In this document: piece after piece, positions 18,458 through 27,833 of the stretch
Position numbering within the stretch: the stretch's first letter is position 1
Layout of the letters: each line of letters starts with the position of its first letter
DNA from: Bradyrhizobium ottawaense
Lineage (GTDB): Bacteria > Pseudomonadota > Alphaproteobacteria > Rhizobiales > Xanthobacteraceae
Assembly (NCBI RefSeq): GCF_900099825.1
Contig: NZ_LT629693.1
Location: 5,157,001 to 5,221,000 of the forward strand
DNA: 64,000 nt
Direction: 5' to 3'
Position numbers and translations under genes: made by a program
The notes under the pieces: model-generated
Told to the model about the DNA's origin: nothing
Database searches by the model: none
What the model saw: the letters and a program-made list of their open reading frames with translations, nothing else

Positions 18458-19723
18458 GTGAAGGTCATTGTTCTCGGCAGCGGCGTCATCGGCGTCACCA
18501 CGGCCTATTATCTGGCGCGCTCCGGCCATGAGGTTACGGTCGTCGACCGTCAGCCGAAGCCCGCGCTGGAAACCAGTTTCGCCAATGCCGGCGAAGTCTC
18601 GCCCGGCTATTCCTCGCCCTGGGCCGGCCCCGGCGTGCCGGTCAAGGCCATCAAATGGCTGTTGATGCGGCACGGCCCGCTGGTGATCTGGCCGAAGCTC
18701 GATCCGGTGATGTGGATCTGGATGCTGAAGATGCTGCGCAACTGCACCTCGGCGCGGTACGCCGTCAACAAGAGCCGGATGATCCCGATCGCCGAATACA
18801 GCCGCGATTGCCTGCGCGCGCTGCGTAGCGAGATCGGCATTCACTACGACGAACGCAGCCGCGGCACGCTGCAGCTGTTCCGCAAGCAGGCGCAGCTCGA
18901 CCATACCGGCGGCGACATCGCCGTGCTCAAGCAGTATGGCGTGCCGTACGAGGTGCTCGACCGCGACGGCTGCATTGCCGCCGAGCCCGCGCTCGCCGGC
19001 GTCCGGGAAAAATTCGTCGGCGGCATGCGCCTGCCGCAGGACGAGACCGGCGACTGCCACATGTTCACCGACGCGCTCGCCGCCGAGGCGGCGAAGCTCG
19101 GCGTGCAGTTCAAATTCAATACCGCCATCGAGCGGCTGGAGACGGACGGCGCTGACATAACCGGCGTCGTCACCGGCGCCGGCACGTTGCAGGCGGACGC
19201 CTATGTCGCCGCGCTCGGCAGCTGGTCACCGCGATTGCTCAAGCCGATCGGCGTGTACGTGCCGGTTTATCCGGTGAAGGGCTACTCGATCACGGTGCCG
19301 GTCATCGACGAAGACGGTGCGCCGGTCTCGACCGTGATGGACGAGAGCTACAAGGTCGCGATCACCCGGCTCGGGGATCGTATCCGCGTCGGCGGCACCG
19401 CGGAAATCTCCGGCTATTCGAAGAGTCTTGATCTGGCGCGGCGGGCGACACTCGATCATTCCCTGACCGACATGTTTCCGCGCGGCGGCGATCTTTCCAA
19501 AGCGACGTTTTGGTGTGGCCTGCGGCCGATGACACCGGACGGCCCGCCGGTCATCGGCGCGACGCGCTATGCCAACCTGCATCTCAACACCGGACACGGC
19601 ACGCTGGGCTGGACCATGGCCTGCGGCTCGGCCCGCGTGCTGGCGGATCAGCTGTCCGGCCGCAAGCCCGACATCGACGCGAGCGAACTCACGCTGACCC
19701 GCTACGATCATCGGTTCGGGTAA
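18458..19723 (+). CDS. dadA: D-amino acid dehydrogenase small subunit (DadA type)
   Basis: Protein of 421 aa, close to the 432 aa of E. coli DadA, a membrane-associated flavoprotein oxidising D-amino acids to 2-oxo acids. The FAD-binding N-terminus [20 protein letters not shown] with VTVVDRQP, the block [24 protein letters not shown], and the C-terminal [13 protein letters not shown] are characteristic. The GTG start at 18458 is preceded by GGGAG; translation further upstream would enter the intergenic repeat. The neighbouring aminotransferase suggests an amino-acid use locus. Confidence 0.9.
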   Translation: MKVIVLGSGVIGVTTAYYLARSGHEVTVVDRQPKPALETSFANAGEVSPGYSSPWAGPGVPVKAIKWLLMRHGPLVIWPKLDPVMWIWMLKMLRNCTSARYAVNKSRMIPIAEYSRDCLRALRSEIGIHYDERSRGTLQLFRKQAQLDHTGGDIAVLKQYGVPYEVLDRDGCIAAEPALAGVREKFVGGMRLPQDETGDCHMFTDALAAEAAKLGVQFKFNTAIERLETDGADITGVVTGAGTLQADAYVAALGSWSPRLLKPIGVYVPVYPVKGYSITVPVIDEDGAPVSTVMDESYKVAITRLGDRIRVGGTAEISGYSKSLDLARRATLDHSLTDMFPRGGDLSKATFWCGLRPMTPDGPPVIGATRYANLHLNTGHGTLGWTMACGSARVLADQLSGRKPDIDASELTLTRYDHRFG

Positions 19724-19730
19724 AGCGATC

Positions 19731-21323
19731 TTACGCTTGCGCCACCGCTTCGCTCCAGGGCTGGAACGGCTCGGTGGCGCCGCTGTTGGTTAAGCCGTCG
19801 CGCAGCACCACGCTGGGGCAGGCGAACTTCATCGGCAGCGTCTGGATGCGCGCTTCCTCGTAGTCGAACCGCGCGCCAAGCTCCTTGCGGACCGGCGCCG
19901 GCAGGCGGACATCGCCGATCACGACCGCGCCCTCGCTGGCGTCGATGCGCGGCGCATGGATCGCGGCATCGAGATCCATGCCGTAATCCATCACGAACGA
20001 CAGCAACTGCGCCACCGCCGGCAGAATGCGACGGCCGCCGGAGGCGCCGATCGCCACGCGCCTGCCGTCGGCGGCCTGCGCCAGCACCGGCGTGTAGTTG
20101 GTGAGACAGCGCTTGTTGGGTGCGAGCGAGTTCGGCGTGCCCGGCGTCGGGTCGAACCACATGATGCCGTTGTTCATGGTGACGCCGGTCTGCGGCGAGA
20201 CGAATTTCGAGCCGAACGTCGAAAGCAAAGTCTGCGTCACCGCCGCCATGTTGCCGTCGCGGTCGACGGCCGAGAAATGCGTGGTACAGGCCGGCGCCAG
20301 CGCCTCGGCGCCGAGCGCACGGCGGCCGTCGGCGTCGCCCATGTCCTTCAGGCGTTCGCGATAGGCCGCTTGGAGCGCCGACGCATAGGCGACATAGGCC
20401 GCCGCATCCGGCTCGCCGCGCGCGGGCTTCAGGCTCTCTTGCAGCAGACCCAGCGTACGCGACAGCGTCGGTCCGGCGGTAAGTTCGGGCGTCGCGAACA
20501 CCTTGCCGCCGCGATAGGGGATCGCCAGTGGCTCGCGCAAATGCGCGCGGAACGGCGCGAGGTCTTCGACCGATAATGCACCGCCGGCGCTCTGGATATC
20601 GGCGGCGAGGCTCTTCGCCAGATCCCCCTCGTAGAAATCGCGCGGGCCGGCGGCGGCCAGTTGCGCCATCGTGGCCTTGAGCCGGTCCTGCGGTAGGCGG
20701 ACCTGGGACTTGATGCCCCATGGCGCGTTCGGCGGCAGGCCGTCGACGAGATAGGCGGCAGCACTTGCGGGATAGCGCCGCAAATCCGCAGCCGAGCTTG
20801 CGATCGTCAGCGTGGTCCACCAATCGACGCCAAGGCCTTCGCTCGCGAGTGCGATGCTCGGCGCTAGTAACTCCTTCCACGGCAGTTTGGCGTGGCGGCG
20901 ATGCGCTTCCTCCATGCCGGCGACGACACCGGGCACCGCGATCGAACCGGGGCCGTGCAGGTTGCGGTCGTCTTTGATCCGCGCCCACGGGAACAGGTCG
21001 GAGGCGGCGCCGTCGCCGGTCAGCGGATAATCCTCGACGCGCAGGCTGCGCGGCGCGCGCATGCCGTAATCGATCACTTCATGGCGGTCCTCGTTCGCGC
21101 GGTAGAGCACCATGGCGCCGCCGCCGCCGAGCCCGCTCATCCACGGCTCCAGCACGCCGAGCGCAAACGTGGTCGCGATCACGGCATCAACGCAGTCGCC
21201 GCCGGCGGCCAGCACCTCGGCGCCGACCTGCGCCGCCTTGCCCGATTGCGCGGCGACGATACCGCCCTTGGAAGTCACCGCGGGTTTGCGGATTTCTTGC
21301 ATGTTGGAGAACTGGTCGCGCAT
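19731..21323 (-). CDS. Gamma-glutamyltransferase family protein
   Basis: Protein of 530 aa, the usual size of an unprocessed GGT, an N-terminal-nucleophile enzyme that cleaves itself and then hydrolyses or transfers gamma-glutamyl groups. The nucleophile Thr347 lies in TTHFSAVD, and substrate-binding elements PWMSGLGGGG and the late SGGRRI (Gly-rich loop) are present. There is no signal peptide, so it is probably cytoplasmic, unlike E. coli GGT. It is convergent with dadA 7 bp away. A ChaC-type gene lies nearby, so a gamma-glutamyl or glutathione role is plausible. Confidence 0.88.
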   Translation of the reverse strand: MRDQFSNMQEIRKPAVTSKGGIVAAQSGKAAQVGAEVLAAGGDCVDAVIATTFALGVLEPWMSGLGGGGAMVLYRANEDRHEVIDYGMRAPRSLRVEDYPLTGDGAASDLFPWARIKDDRNLHGPGSIAVPGVVAGMEEAHRRHAKLPWKELLAPSIALASEGLGVDWWTTLTIASSAADLRRYPASAAAYLVDGLPPNAPWGIKSQVRLPQDRLKATMAQLAAAGPRDFYEGDLAKSLAADIQSAGGALSVEDLAPFRAHLREPLAIPYRGGKVFATPELTAGPTLSRTLGLLQESLKPARGEPDAAAYVAYASALQAAYRERLKDMGDADGRRALGAEALAPACTTHFSAVDRDGNMAAVTQTLLSTFGSKFVSPQTGVTMNNGIMWFDPTPGTPNSLAPNKRCLTNYTPVLAQAADGRRVAIGASGGRRILPAVAQLLSFVMDYGMDLDAAIHAPRIDASEGAVVIGDVRLPAPVRKELGARFDYEEARIQTLPMKFACPSVVLRDGLTNSGATEPFQPWSEAVAQA

Positions 21324-21392
21324 GGGTTCGCTTTCGATATCATTGACGGTGGCGTTGGCCGGCGATTCCGGCAGTTATTCCTTGGGTCTATT

Positions 21393-22268
21393 CTAGCCTT
21401 TTGAGGGAGCCGGCCACCACGGATACTGGCTCGGCATGTCCTGCGACACTTTCCCCGGAAATGACGGCGGGCGCTTTTCGAGAAAAGCCGCAACACCCTC
21501 GCGCACGTCGGCGTGGCCGCCGCGCTCGATCGACATCGGCTTGTCGATATCAAGCAGTTCGAACGGCGCGGGCGCGCCGGCGAAGCGCCACAGCATCTGC
21601 CGCGTCAGTGCAATCGCGACCGCGGAAGTCGCGTCCGTCATCTCGCGCGCGATTTCCTTGGCGCGGTTGAGCAGTTCCGCGGGCTCGACGACTTCGCTGA
21701 CCAGGCCACCTTGCCTGGCTTCATCGGCGTCGAACGTTCGCCCCGACAGGCACCAGCGCAGCGACTGCGACAGGCCCACGAGTTTCGGCAGGAACCAGGC
21801 GCTGCCGGCTTCCGGGACCAGGCCGCGGCGGGCAAAGATGAAGCCGATCTTGGCGCCCTTGGCTGCGATCCGCACGTCCATCGGTAAGGTCATGGTGATG
21901 CCGACGCCGACCGCCGGTCCATTGATCGCCGCGATCGAGGGTTTTCGGCAGTTGAAGATCGCCTCGACAAAGCGGCCGCCGCCAGGCTTCGGAGCGGCAA
22001 AGACACCGGCGCCGTGTTGGCCTGAGGTGTCGAAGCTCGCCGCGCCTCCCGATACATCGGCGCCGGCGCAAAAGGCGCGGCCCGAGCCGGTGACGATGAC
22101 GGCGCGGACGTCGTCGTCGGCATCGGCGCGTTGAAAGGCGTCGGTGATCTCGGCGCCCATCTGGCCGGTATAGGCGTTGAGCTTTTCGGGGCGGTTGAGG
22201 GTGACGACCATGAGCGAGCCGTCGAGATCGCACATGATGTGTTCGTAGTTCACGACAGCGCCTCCCAT
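21393..22268 (-). CDS. Enoyl-CoA hydratase/isomerase family protein
   Basis: Protein of 291 aa, crotonase fold. The oxyanion-hole element AFCAGADVSGG, the CoA-binding VTLNRPEKLNAYT and the active-site segment RRGLVPEAGSAWFLPKLVG (Glu in the catalytic position) are clear. It is somewhat longer than the usual 260 aa, with an insertion after AGADV. GTG codon 6 is an alternative start. It is 69 bp upstream of the GGT gene in the same direction; the link may be only positional. Confidence 0.85.
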   Translation of the reverse strand: MGGAVVNYEHIMCDLDGSLMVVTLNRPEKLNAYTGQMGAEITDAFQRADADDDVRAVIVTGSGRAFCAGADVSGGAASFDTSGQHGAGVFAAPKPGGGRFVEAIFNCRKPSIAAINGPAVGVGITMTLPMDVRIAAKGAKIGFIFARRGLVPEAGSAWFLPKLVGLSQSLRWCLSGRTFDADEARQGGLVSEVVEPAELLNRAKEIAREMTDATSAVAIALTRQMLWRFAGAPAPFELLDIDKPMSIERGGHADVREGVAAFLEKRPPSFPGKVSQDMPSQYPWWPAPSKG

Positions 22269-22461
22269 GTCAGTTTTTTGCTCTTTTTTGCAGCCTGCTG
22301 ATCGATAGCGCCGTCAGGTGCCGGGAACAATGGGGTTGGATGATTTAAAGTCTGGCCTGCCGTGAGTTAAAGTCATGCCGGGGTGGCCATGGTTTGAATT
22401 GGCGTGAGGTGCCAACAATGGCACATTACGAACGTCGGAAGCATCTTGCAAAGGAGCTGGC

Positions 22462-23193
22462 TTGACCGCGGACGCCTTCGTTCACCTGCCTGATTTGCGC
22501 GACCGCGTGACGCAGCCGGCGCAATCGCTGCTGCGGCTGACCCCGGAGATGCTTGCGATGTGGGAGAGCCGCGCCCGCGCCGTTGGCTTGCCGGCAAGCT
22601 GGCGGCTGCCGGATGAAGCGATCGAGGCGTCCCGGCTGGCGCTGCTCGGCGATCACCGAAGCGGCGACGATCTCTGGATCTACTCCTATGGATCGCTGAT
22701 GTGGGACCCCAGTTTTCACTTCGCTGAAGTCCGGCTCGCCGATGTCGAAGGCTATCAGCGCCGCTTCACGCTCAGGATCGATCTCGGCCGCGGGTCGCGC
22801 GACTACCCGGCGCTGATGCTGTCGTTGGAGAAGCAGCGAGGCTGCTGCCGCGGCCTGGCGTTCCGTATCGCCGCCGACGCCGTGCATGCGGAATCGGCGA
22901 TCCTGTGGCGCCGCGAGATGCTGCGCGGCGGCTATGCGCCGGCGATGGTGCCGATGACGACGCCGCAGGGGCCGATCACCGCGCTCGCCTTTGTCTCCAA
23001 CACCGCGCATCCGGGCTATGTCGGCGAACTGCCGTTCGCGGAGACCGCGGCCATAATTGCGCGCGGCAAGGGCGTGCTCGGCACCAACCGCGAATATCTG
23101 GTGCAACTGGCGACACAACTGGAAGCGCTCGACATCCATGACCCGTATGTCGCGCAACTGCACGCGAGCATCAGTGCCGGTGTCGGCGCCTGA
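22462..23193 (+). CDS. ChaC-type gamma-glutamylcyclotransferase
   Basis: Protein of 243 aa. The YGSLMWDPSFHF motif near residue 77 is the gamma-glutamylcyclotransferase substrate loop, and GYQRRFTL, ALMLSLEKQRGCCRGLAF and TNREYLVQLATQLEAL match the glutathione-specific ChaC family, which releases 5-oxoproline and Cys-Gly. The start is a TTG with AAGGAG 5 bp upstream, stronger than any other start. The enzyme would act in the cytoplasm. With the GGT nearby, the region could break down glutathione or other gamma-glutamyl compounds. Confidence 0.87.
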   Translation: MTADAFVHLPDLRDRVTQPAQSLLRLTPEMLAMWESRARAVGLPASWRLPDEAIEASRLALLGDHRSGDDLWIYSYGSLMWDPSFHFAEVRLADVEGYQRRFTLRIDLGRGSRDYPALMLSLEKQRGCCRGLAFRIAADAVHAESAILWRREMLRGGYAPAMVPMTTPQGPITALAFVSNTAHPGYVGELPFAETAAIIARGKGVLGTNREYLVQLATQLEALDIHDPYVAQLHASISAGVGA

Positions 23194-23412
23194 AGCGGCG
23201 GATCCTCTTCCGAGCACCTCATCCCACGAATCCAGCATCGGCGCCCGGGCGCGGACCCGCCTCGAACAGGTGGATCTGCAGCGTTTCGTTTCAAACAATG
23301 TTTTACGGCGGATTTCCCAGGCGCCGATCCCGACATCCTGACGCAAGTGCAAGCGGCGGATTCTTGCTATAACGAGGTACAAAAGCATCCGAAAAGAACA
23401 GGGACCGGTAAC

Positions 23413-25077
23413 ATGACCGAGGAAACCAAGTCGCACCACGAAGTCATCGTGATCGGCGCGGGCGTGGCGGGCATCTACCAGATCAAGCGTTTGGCCGACC
23501 TCGGGGTCGACGCGCTGGTGCTGGATGCCGCCCCCGATCTCGGCGGCACCTGGTACTGGAACCGCTATCCCGGTGCGCGTTTCGATTCCGAAAGCTACAC
23601 CTACGGCTATTCCTTCTCGAAGGAATTGCTCGAGGAGTGGCACTGGAAGGAACGCTTCTCGGCGCAGCCGGAAAATCTGCGCTACCTCAATTACGTCACC
23701 GACAAATTCGATCTGCGCAAATACATGCGGTTCAACTGCAGGGTCGAGAAGGCGCGGTTCGACGAGGCGGAAAATATTTGGCACCTCGCGCTCGCCGACG
23801 GCAGCGAACTGACCTGCCGGTTCGTCGTTCTGGCTGTTGGACTGCTGTCGGTGCCGACGCCGCCGCGGCTGGAAGGGATGGATGCCTTCAAGGGGCGTTC
23901 ATTCCATACCTTCTACTGGCCGCACGAACCGGTGGATCTCACCGGCAAGAGGGTCGCTGTTATCGGCACCGGCGCCACGGCGATCCAGATCATCGGCGAG
24001 ATCGCCGACAAGGTCGGCGAATTGACCGTGTTCCAGCGCCGGCCGAACTGGAGCGCGCCGCTCAACAACAGTCCGATCTCGAACAAGGAGATGGCCGATA
24101 TCCGCGCGCGCTATGACGAGATCTTTGCGGCCTGTGCCCGCACGCCGGGCGGATTTGAGCATGAGCCCGACCGGCGTGGCTTCCATGAAGTCACCCGTGA
24201 GGAGCGATTGGCGCTCTGGGACAAGCTCTATGACGAGCCCGGCTTCGGCATCTGGCTGAGCAACTTCCGCGAGATATTCACCGACGAGGCCGCCAACGCC
24301 GAGTTCTCGGCCTACATCGCCGATCGCATCCGCCGCCGCGTCAAGGATCCCGTGACCGCGGAGAAATTGATCCCGAAAGACCACGGTTTCGGCGTGCAGC
24401 GGGTGCCGCTGGAGACACGCTATTTCGAGGCCTATAACCGCGACAATGTGCATCTCGTCGACATCAGCGAGACGCCGATCGAGCGGGTCACCGAAAAGGG
24501 CCTGCGCACTAGCGCGCGCGACTACGAATTCGATATCATCGTCTATTCCACCGGCTTCGACGCCATCACGGGCGCATTCGACCAGATCGACATCAGCGGC
24601 ATCGGCGGCGAGAAACTGTTCGACAAATGGCGCGACGGTCCGTCGACCTTCCTCGGCATGCTGGTCCACGGTTTTCCGAACCTGCTGATGCCGACGGGAC
24701 CGCAGAGCGGTTCGGCGTCGACGAACTTTCCACGCGGCATCGAGAACGGCGTCAACTGGTGCATGGATCTGCTCCAGCACATGTGGGACCGCGGCCATGT
24801 CAGCGCCGAGCCAACGCTTGCGGCGCAGGAACGCTGGACCGCCCACGTCACCAAGATGTATGCGATCATGCTGATGCGAAAAGCCAAGTCGTGGTTCACC
24901 GGCTACAATTCCAACGTCCCCGGCCATGAGCACGGCAAGGTTCGCTACTTCGTCTACAATGGCGGCACCCCGAAATACGTCGCCGCCATCAATGATGTCA
25001 TGGCGAAGGGATATGAGGGAATCGTGTTCGGCGGAGAGGCGGACAGGCCCGCGGTCAGGTCGAGCGCCGCAGAATAG
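23413..25077 (+). CDS. Flavin-containing Baeyer-Villiger-type monooxygenase
   Basis: Protein of 554 aa. It has an FAD-binding GAGVAG (residues 15-20), the dinucleotide motif GTGATA near residue 185 for NADPH, and between them the type I Baeyer-Villiger fingerprint FKGRSFHTFYWP (~159-170). DLGGTWYWNRYPGARFDSES is typical of cyclohexanone monooxygenase relatives. It would insert oxygen next to a ketone, giving an ester or lactone. An extended -10 (TGCTATAAC, 23365-23373) lies 40 bp before the start. The IS110 transposase gene begins 20 bp past its stop. The last residues look complete, so no truncation is obvious. Confidence 0.9.
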   Translation: MTEETKSHHEVIVIGAGVAGIYQIKRLADLGVDALVLDAAPDLGGTWYWNRYPGARFDSESYTYGYSFSKELLEEWHWKERFSAQPENLRYLNYVTDKFDLRKYMRFNCRVEKARFDEAENIWHLALADGSELTCRFVVLAVGLLSVPTPPRLEGMDAFKGRSFHTFYWPHEPVDLTGKRVAVIGTGATAIQIIGEIADKVGELTVFQRRPNWSAPLNNSPISNKEMADIRARYDEIFAACARTPGGFEHEPDRRGFHEVTREERLALWDKLYDEPGFGIWLSNFREIFTDEAANAEFSAYIADRIRRRVKDPVTAEKLIPKDHGFGVQRVPLETRYFEAYNRDNVHLVDISETPIERVTEKGLRTSARDYEFDIIVYSTGFDAITGAFDQIDISGIGGEKLFDKWRDGPSTFLGMLVHGFPNLLMPTGPQSGSASTNFPRGIENGVNWCMDLLQHMWDRGHVSAEPTLAAQERWTAHVTKMYAIMLMRKAKSWFTGYNSNVPGHEHGKVRYFVYNGGTPKYVAAINDVMAKGYEGIVFGGEADRPAVRSSAAE

Positions 25078-25096
25078 CATGTAGCAACCATTAAAG

Positions 25097-26044
25097 CTAA
25101 GCGGCATTTTCAGTCCACGGGGTGCCGCGCTGGACGACGGTATTTGCGTAGATGAGGAGCTTTCGCGCGCAGGCGATTAGCGCTGCGTTGTGGGCCTTGC
25201 CCTTTGCAGTGAGGCGGGCATAGAGGGCGACCAGAGCCTTGTTCCATCGGAAGGCCGCCGGGAGGGCTGCGGCAAACAGTGAGCGCCGCAGCCGGCTGCG
25301 GCCTCCAGCGATTTTGCGCTGACCTCTGTGCTGTCCGCTATCGGCGGCGAACGGAGCCAGCCCGGCCAGGGCTGCGGCTTCTTCACGGCTGACGCAACCG
25401 AGCTCGGGCATGCGGATGACGATCGCCAGCGCTGTGCGTTCGCCGATACCTGGAATGCTCAGCACCAGCTTTAGCCGCTTGGCCAGATCGCCGTGGCCGC
25501 GAAGACGCTTGGCAATGTCGCGTATCTGCGCCGCCTTGCGTGCTTTCAGCCGGGCTATATCGCTGTTGACGATGCGCCGCAGCGCAGGCTCGTCAATGTG
25601 CTCGAGCCGGTTCTTGAACCGCTTGATGTCTTCCTCGATCTGCTCGAGGAAGGTCAGATAATCGGCCAATTCCGTCAACCGCGGATCCGGTGCGATCTCC
25701 GGTGGATCAACCGCTGCAGCGCAGGCTGCGATCAATATCGCGTCGAGTGCATCATTCTTGGCACGGCGCAAATGTACCCGGCCGAAGGCTTTGACCTGTA
25801 GCGGCTGCAGCAACAGCACGATAAAGCCTGCCGCCCGCAGATGCTCTACCACGCCGCGTTCATAGCCGCCCGTCGCTTCGATGCCGACACGCGTCACGCC
25901 GGACTTGGCGAGGCTAGCCACAAGGGACCGCCAGCCAGCTAAATCGTTGGTGACCTGCCAACGTTCGGCCCGGTCGTGAACCGCGATATCGAGTTTAGCT
26001 TTGGACGTATCGATTCCAGCCGTCGTTATGTTAGACTTTGTCAT
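25097..26044 (-). CDS. IS110-family transposase
   Basis: Protein of 315 aa. The N-terminal DEDD RuvC-like catalytic motif is visible: GIDTSKAKLDIAV (Asp), GIEATGGYE (Glu) and KNDALDAILIA (Asp, Asp). The C-terminal Transposase_20 domain has SIPGIGERTALAI and APFAADSGQHRGQRKI with the conserved serine region. IS110 enzymes recombine without classic inverted ends and are guided by a bridge RNA made from the element. ATG 26044 is preferred over an in-frame start 15 codons upstream. It looks intact. Confidence 0.92.
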   Translation of the reverse strand: MTKSNITTAGIDTSKAKLDIAVHDRAERWQVTNDLAGWRSLVASLAKSGVTRVGIEATGGYERGVVEHLRAAGFIVLLLQPLQVKAFGRVHLRRAKNDALDAILIAACAAAVDPPEIAPDPRLTELADYLTFLEQIEEDIKRFKNRLEHIDEPALRRIVNSDIARLKARKAAQIRDIAKRLRGHGDLAKRLKLVLSIPGIGERTALAIVIRMPELGCVSREEAAALAGLAPFAADSGQHRGQRKIAGGRSRLRRSLFAAALPAAFRWNKALVALYARLTAKGKAHNAALIACARKLLIYANTVVQRGTPWTENAA

Positions 26045-26207
26045 CTTCCTCGACCCTGCCTTGTGAAGCGAACCAAGTTGTTCCGGCAACCATCCGGGTC
26101 CGATGAAGGTGCTGACGCGATCAAGCTACGGGGCAGCCACAAACTGCTCTGGGTGGGTTCGATCCGATCGCCAGCGGCCTGCCGCGGGGTGCAAACCGCG
26201 GCAGGCC
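25097..26207 (-). mobile_element. IS110-family insertion sequence (ends not determined)
   Basis: Minimum extent given: the transposase gene plus about 160 bp of structured DNA upstream of it. The element probably ends between the BVMO stop (25077) and 25097 on one side and before the palindrome at 26254 on the other. IS110 elements lack long inverted repeats, so borders cannot be read without comparing copies or an empty site. Confidence 0.55.
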
Positions 26208-26253
26208 ATTCCTCACGGAACAAGCCGACGATAACTGATTGCGCTATTACAAG
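26045..26253 (-). ncRNA. Candidate IS110 bridge-RNA region
   Basis: About 200 bp of non-coding DNA upstream of the transposase start. Bridge RNAs of the IS110 group come from this position. It holds a perfect 12-bp hairpin, GGCCTGCCGCGG / CCGCGGCAGGCC with an 8-base loop (26176-26207). The RNA itself and its target loops are not shown by the sequence alone. Confidence 0.3.
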
Positions 26254-26279
26254 GGTGGGTTAGCATAGCGTAACCCACC
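26254..26279. repeat. Palindromic intergenic element (REP-like)
   Basis: Perfect 9-bp arms GGTGGGTTA / TAACCCACC around GCATAGCG, a type of intergenic palindrome frequent in Bradyrhizobium and Rhodopseudomonas. A partial relative (GTTGG ... CCAAC, about 26305-26335) follows. The rest of the 26045-26370 gap has no gene. Confidence 0.65.
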
Positions 26280-26370
26280 GTTGGCCTTACGCGGCGCGAT
26301 CAAGTTGGCGGGGTACGGCTTCGCCTAACCAACCCTACGAAACCGGATGAGAAGCAGCGTCGATTCTCGC

Positions 26371-26805
26371 TCAAGCCACCGCCTTCACCGGCGCCAGATG
26401 CAGTTCGCGCCGCCGCGCTATCTCGCAATAGAGCTTTAGAATTTTGCGGTCGAGCTCGATATCGCGGGCCTGTTCGGCGGCTTCATGCAGGCGGATGAGG
26501 AGGCGGCGCAGCCGTGCATTTGCCGCATCGAGCGCGGCCAGCGAATAATCGCCGTCGGATGTTTCCACGGCGTCGCCGGGTGTCACGCCATGCCTCGGTC
26601 CAGCTTCCGCGATCAGCGCACGGAGCGTGGTGTTTTCCCACACCCGCACGGCGGCGCCGTCGGCGCTTTCGAGCGCGACCAGCCTGTTGACGAGGGCGAT
26701 CAGGCGAAGGCGCGCCGCCGAGAACAGGCCGGCGTCCTCCGGCCGTGGTGGGGTCATCAGCGTCAGCATGCAGCCGTTGAGCAGCTCCGGCACCGTCGGC
26801 GTCAT
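26371..26805 (-). CDS. Small helical protein linked to a phosphotransferase
   Basis: Protein of 144 aa, nearly all alpha-helical (AARLRLIALVNRLVALESAD..., LDAANARLRRLLIRLHEAAEQARD), with no membrane segment. I recognise no named domain. Its ATG overlaps the stop of the phosphotransferase gene (ATGA at 26802-26805), so the two are made together and the protein may be an accessory subunit. Confidence 0.7.
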   Translation of the reverse strand: MTPTVPELLNGCMLTLMTPPRPEDAGLFSAARLRLIALVNRLVALESADGAAVRVWENTTLRALIAEAGPRHGVTPGDAVETSDGDYSLAALDAANARLRRLLIRLHEAAEQARDIELDRKILKLYCEIARRRELHLAPVKAVA

Positions 26806-27833
26806 GACCAACCCTCCTCGACCAGCCGCGCCAGGAGGTCCGCCGTGATCCGGTCATGCCGGCGCGCGGTGTAGGTGCCGGTAAATCCCAGCACCAGATC
26901 GTTGCTGGCGACAAATTCTTTTGCCGACGTGGTCCAGATCGCACAGCCCTTCACCGCGCTGAACAGCTTCCACCATGCCAGCACGGATAGATCGACGCGG
27001 AGACCGCTTTCACGCTCCCAGATCGCGATCGCTTCCGCTTCCGGGATCGTCCCGGCGACCCGGCTATCATCGAAATGGCTCCATAACGGGTCGAAGCACC
27101 AGGCGAGGTCTTCGATGGGGTCGCCGAGATGCGCCATCTCCCAGTCGAGCACGGCGATGATCTTTCCCCGTCCGTCGTGCATGAAGTTGCCCGAGCGATA
27201 ATCGCCATGCACCACGGAAATCTTTTGCGCCGGCTTTGGCGGATTGCGGCGCAGCCGGCGGATCGCGGCATGGACGATCGGCTGCGGATGACGTTCGTCG
27301 CGCTCGATCACCTCGCCCCAGTAGTCCAGCGCCACGCGCCAGCAGTTGGCGAGGGCAGGGGCGGCGCAGCAGTCGTTGATCGGCAGCGTTGCCGGATCGC
27401 GGCGGGCGATGCGCCCCAGAATCGCAAACAATTCGCGGCCGATCGCGCCGGCATGTTCGCCATAGGGCTCGAGATTCATCACCGACGGCACCTGACCGCC
27501 ATCGATCCGGCTCATGATGAAGAACGGCCGCTCCAGCGCGCCGCCTTCGGTTTCCAGCACCAGCGGTTCGGGCACCGGAACGCTGCCGTGGAACGACTGG
27601 TAGGCCATGAATTCGGTTTGCCGGTCGGTGTCGATCAGGCCGCCGACGGGATCGCGGCGCAGGATCATCCCCCTGACCTTGCCGCCGACCTCCGCATCGA
27701 AGCGGTAGGTCTCGCGGCTGGCGCCGCCTGGAATGCGCGTGAGATCGTGCACCGCGACGCTTTCGCCCCAGTGCTTGCCGAGATATTGCTCCAGCCGCCG
27801 GCCGAGCGTTTCGCCCGAGGTCGACGAATTCAT
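26802..27833 (-). CDS. APH-family phosphotransferase
   Basis: Protein of 343 aa with the kinase-like fold of aminoglycoside phosphotransferases and ACAD10/11. The catalytic loop VVHGDYRSGNFM and the metal-binding VLDWEMAHLGDPIEDLAW are clear, as is an N-terminal lobe (RIPGGASRETYRFDA). Relatives outside antibiotic resistance phosphorylate small alcohols or hydroxyacyl-CoAs, so this is probably a metabolic kinase of unknown substrate. ATG 27833 overlaps the preceding stop by ATGA. The longer upstream frame is inside the neighbouring gene. Confidence 0.85.
   Translation of the reverse strand: MNSSTSGETLGRRLEQYLGKHWGESVAVHDLTRIPGGASRETYRFDAEVGGKVRGMILRRDPVGGLIDTDRQTEFMAYQSFHGSVPVPEPLVLETEGGALERPFFIMSRIDGGQVPSVMNLEPYGEHAGAIGRELFAILGRIARRDPATLPINDCCAAPALANCWRVALDYWGEVIERDERHPQPIVHAAIRRLRRNPPKPAQKISVVHGDYRSGNFMHDGRGKIIAVLDWEMAHLGDPIEDLAWCFDPLWSHFDDSRVAGTIPEAEAIAIWERESGLRVDLSVLAWWKLFSAVKGCAIWTTSAKEFVASNDLVLGFTGTYTARRHDRITADLLARLVEEGWS

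Noticed and set aside
22426..23784. 452-codon open frame on the minus strand
   Set aside because: Antisense to the ChaC gene and the start of the monooxygenase gene.
24900..25077. Truncation of the monooxygenase by the IS110 element
   Set aside because: The protein reaches a normal length and its own stop before the transposase gene, so no truncation is evident.
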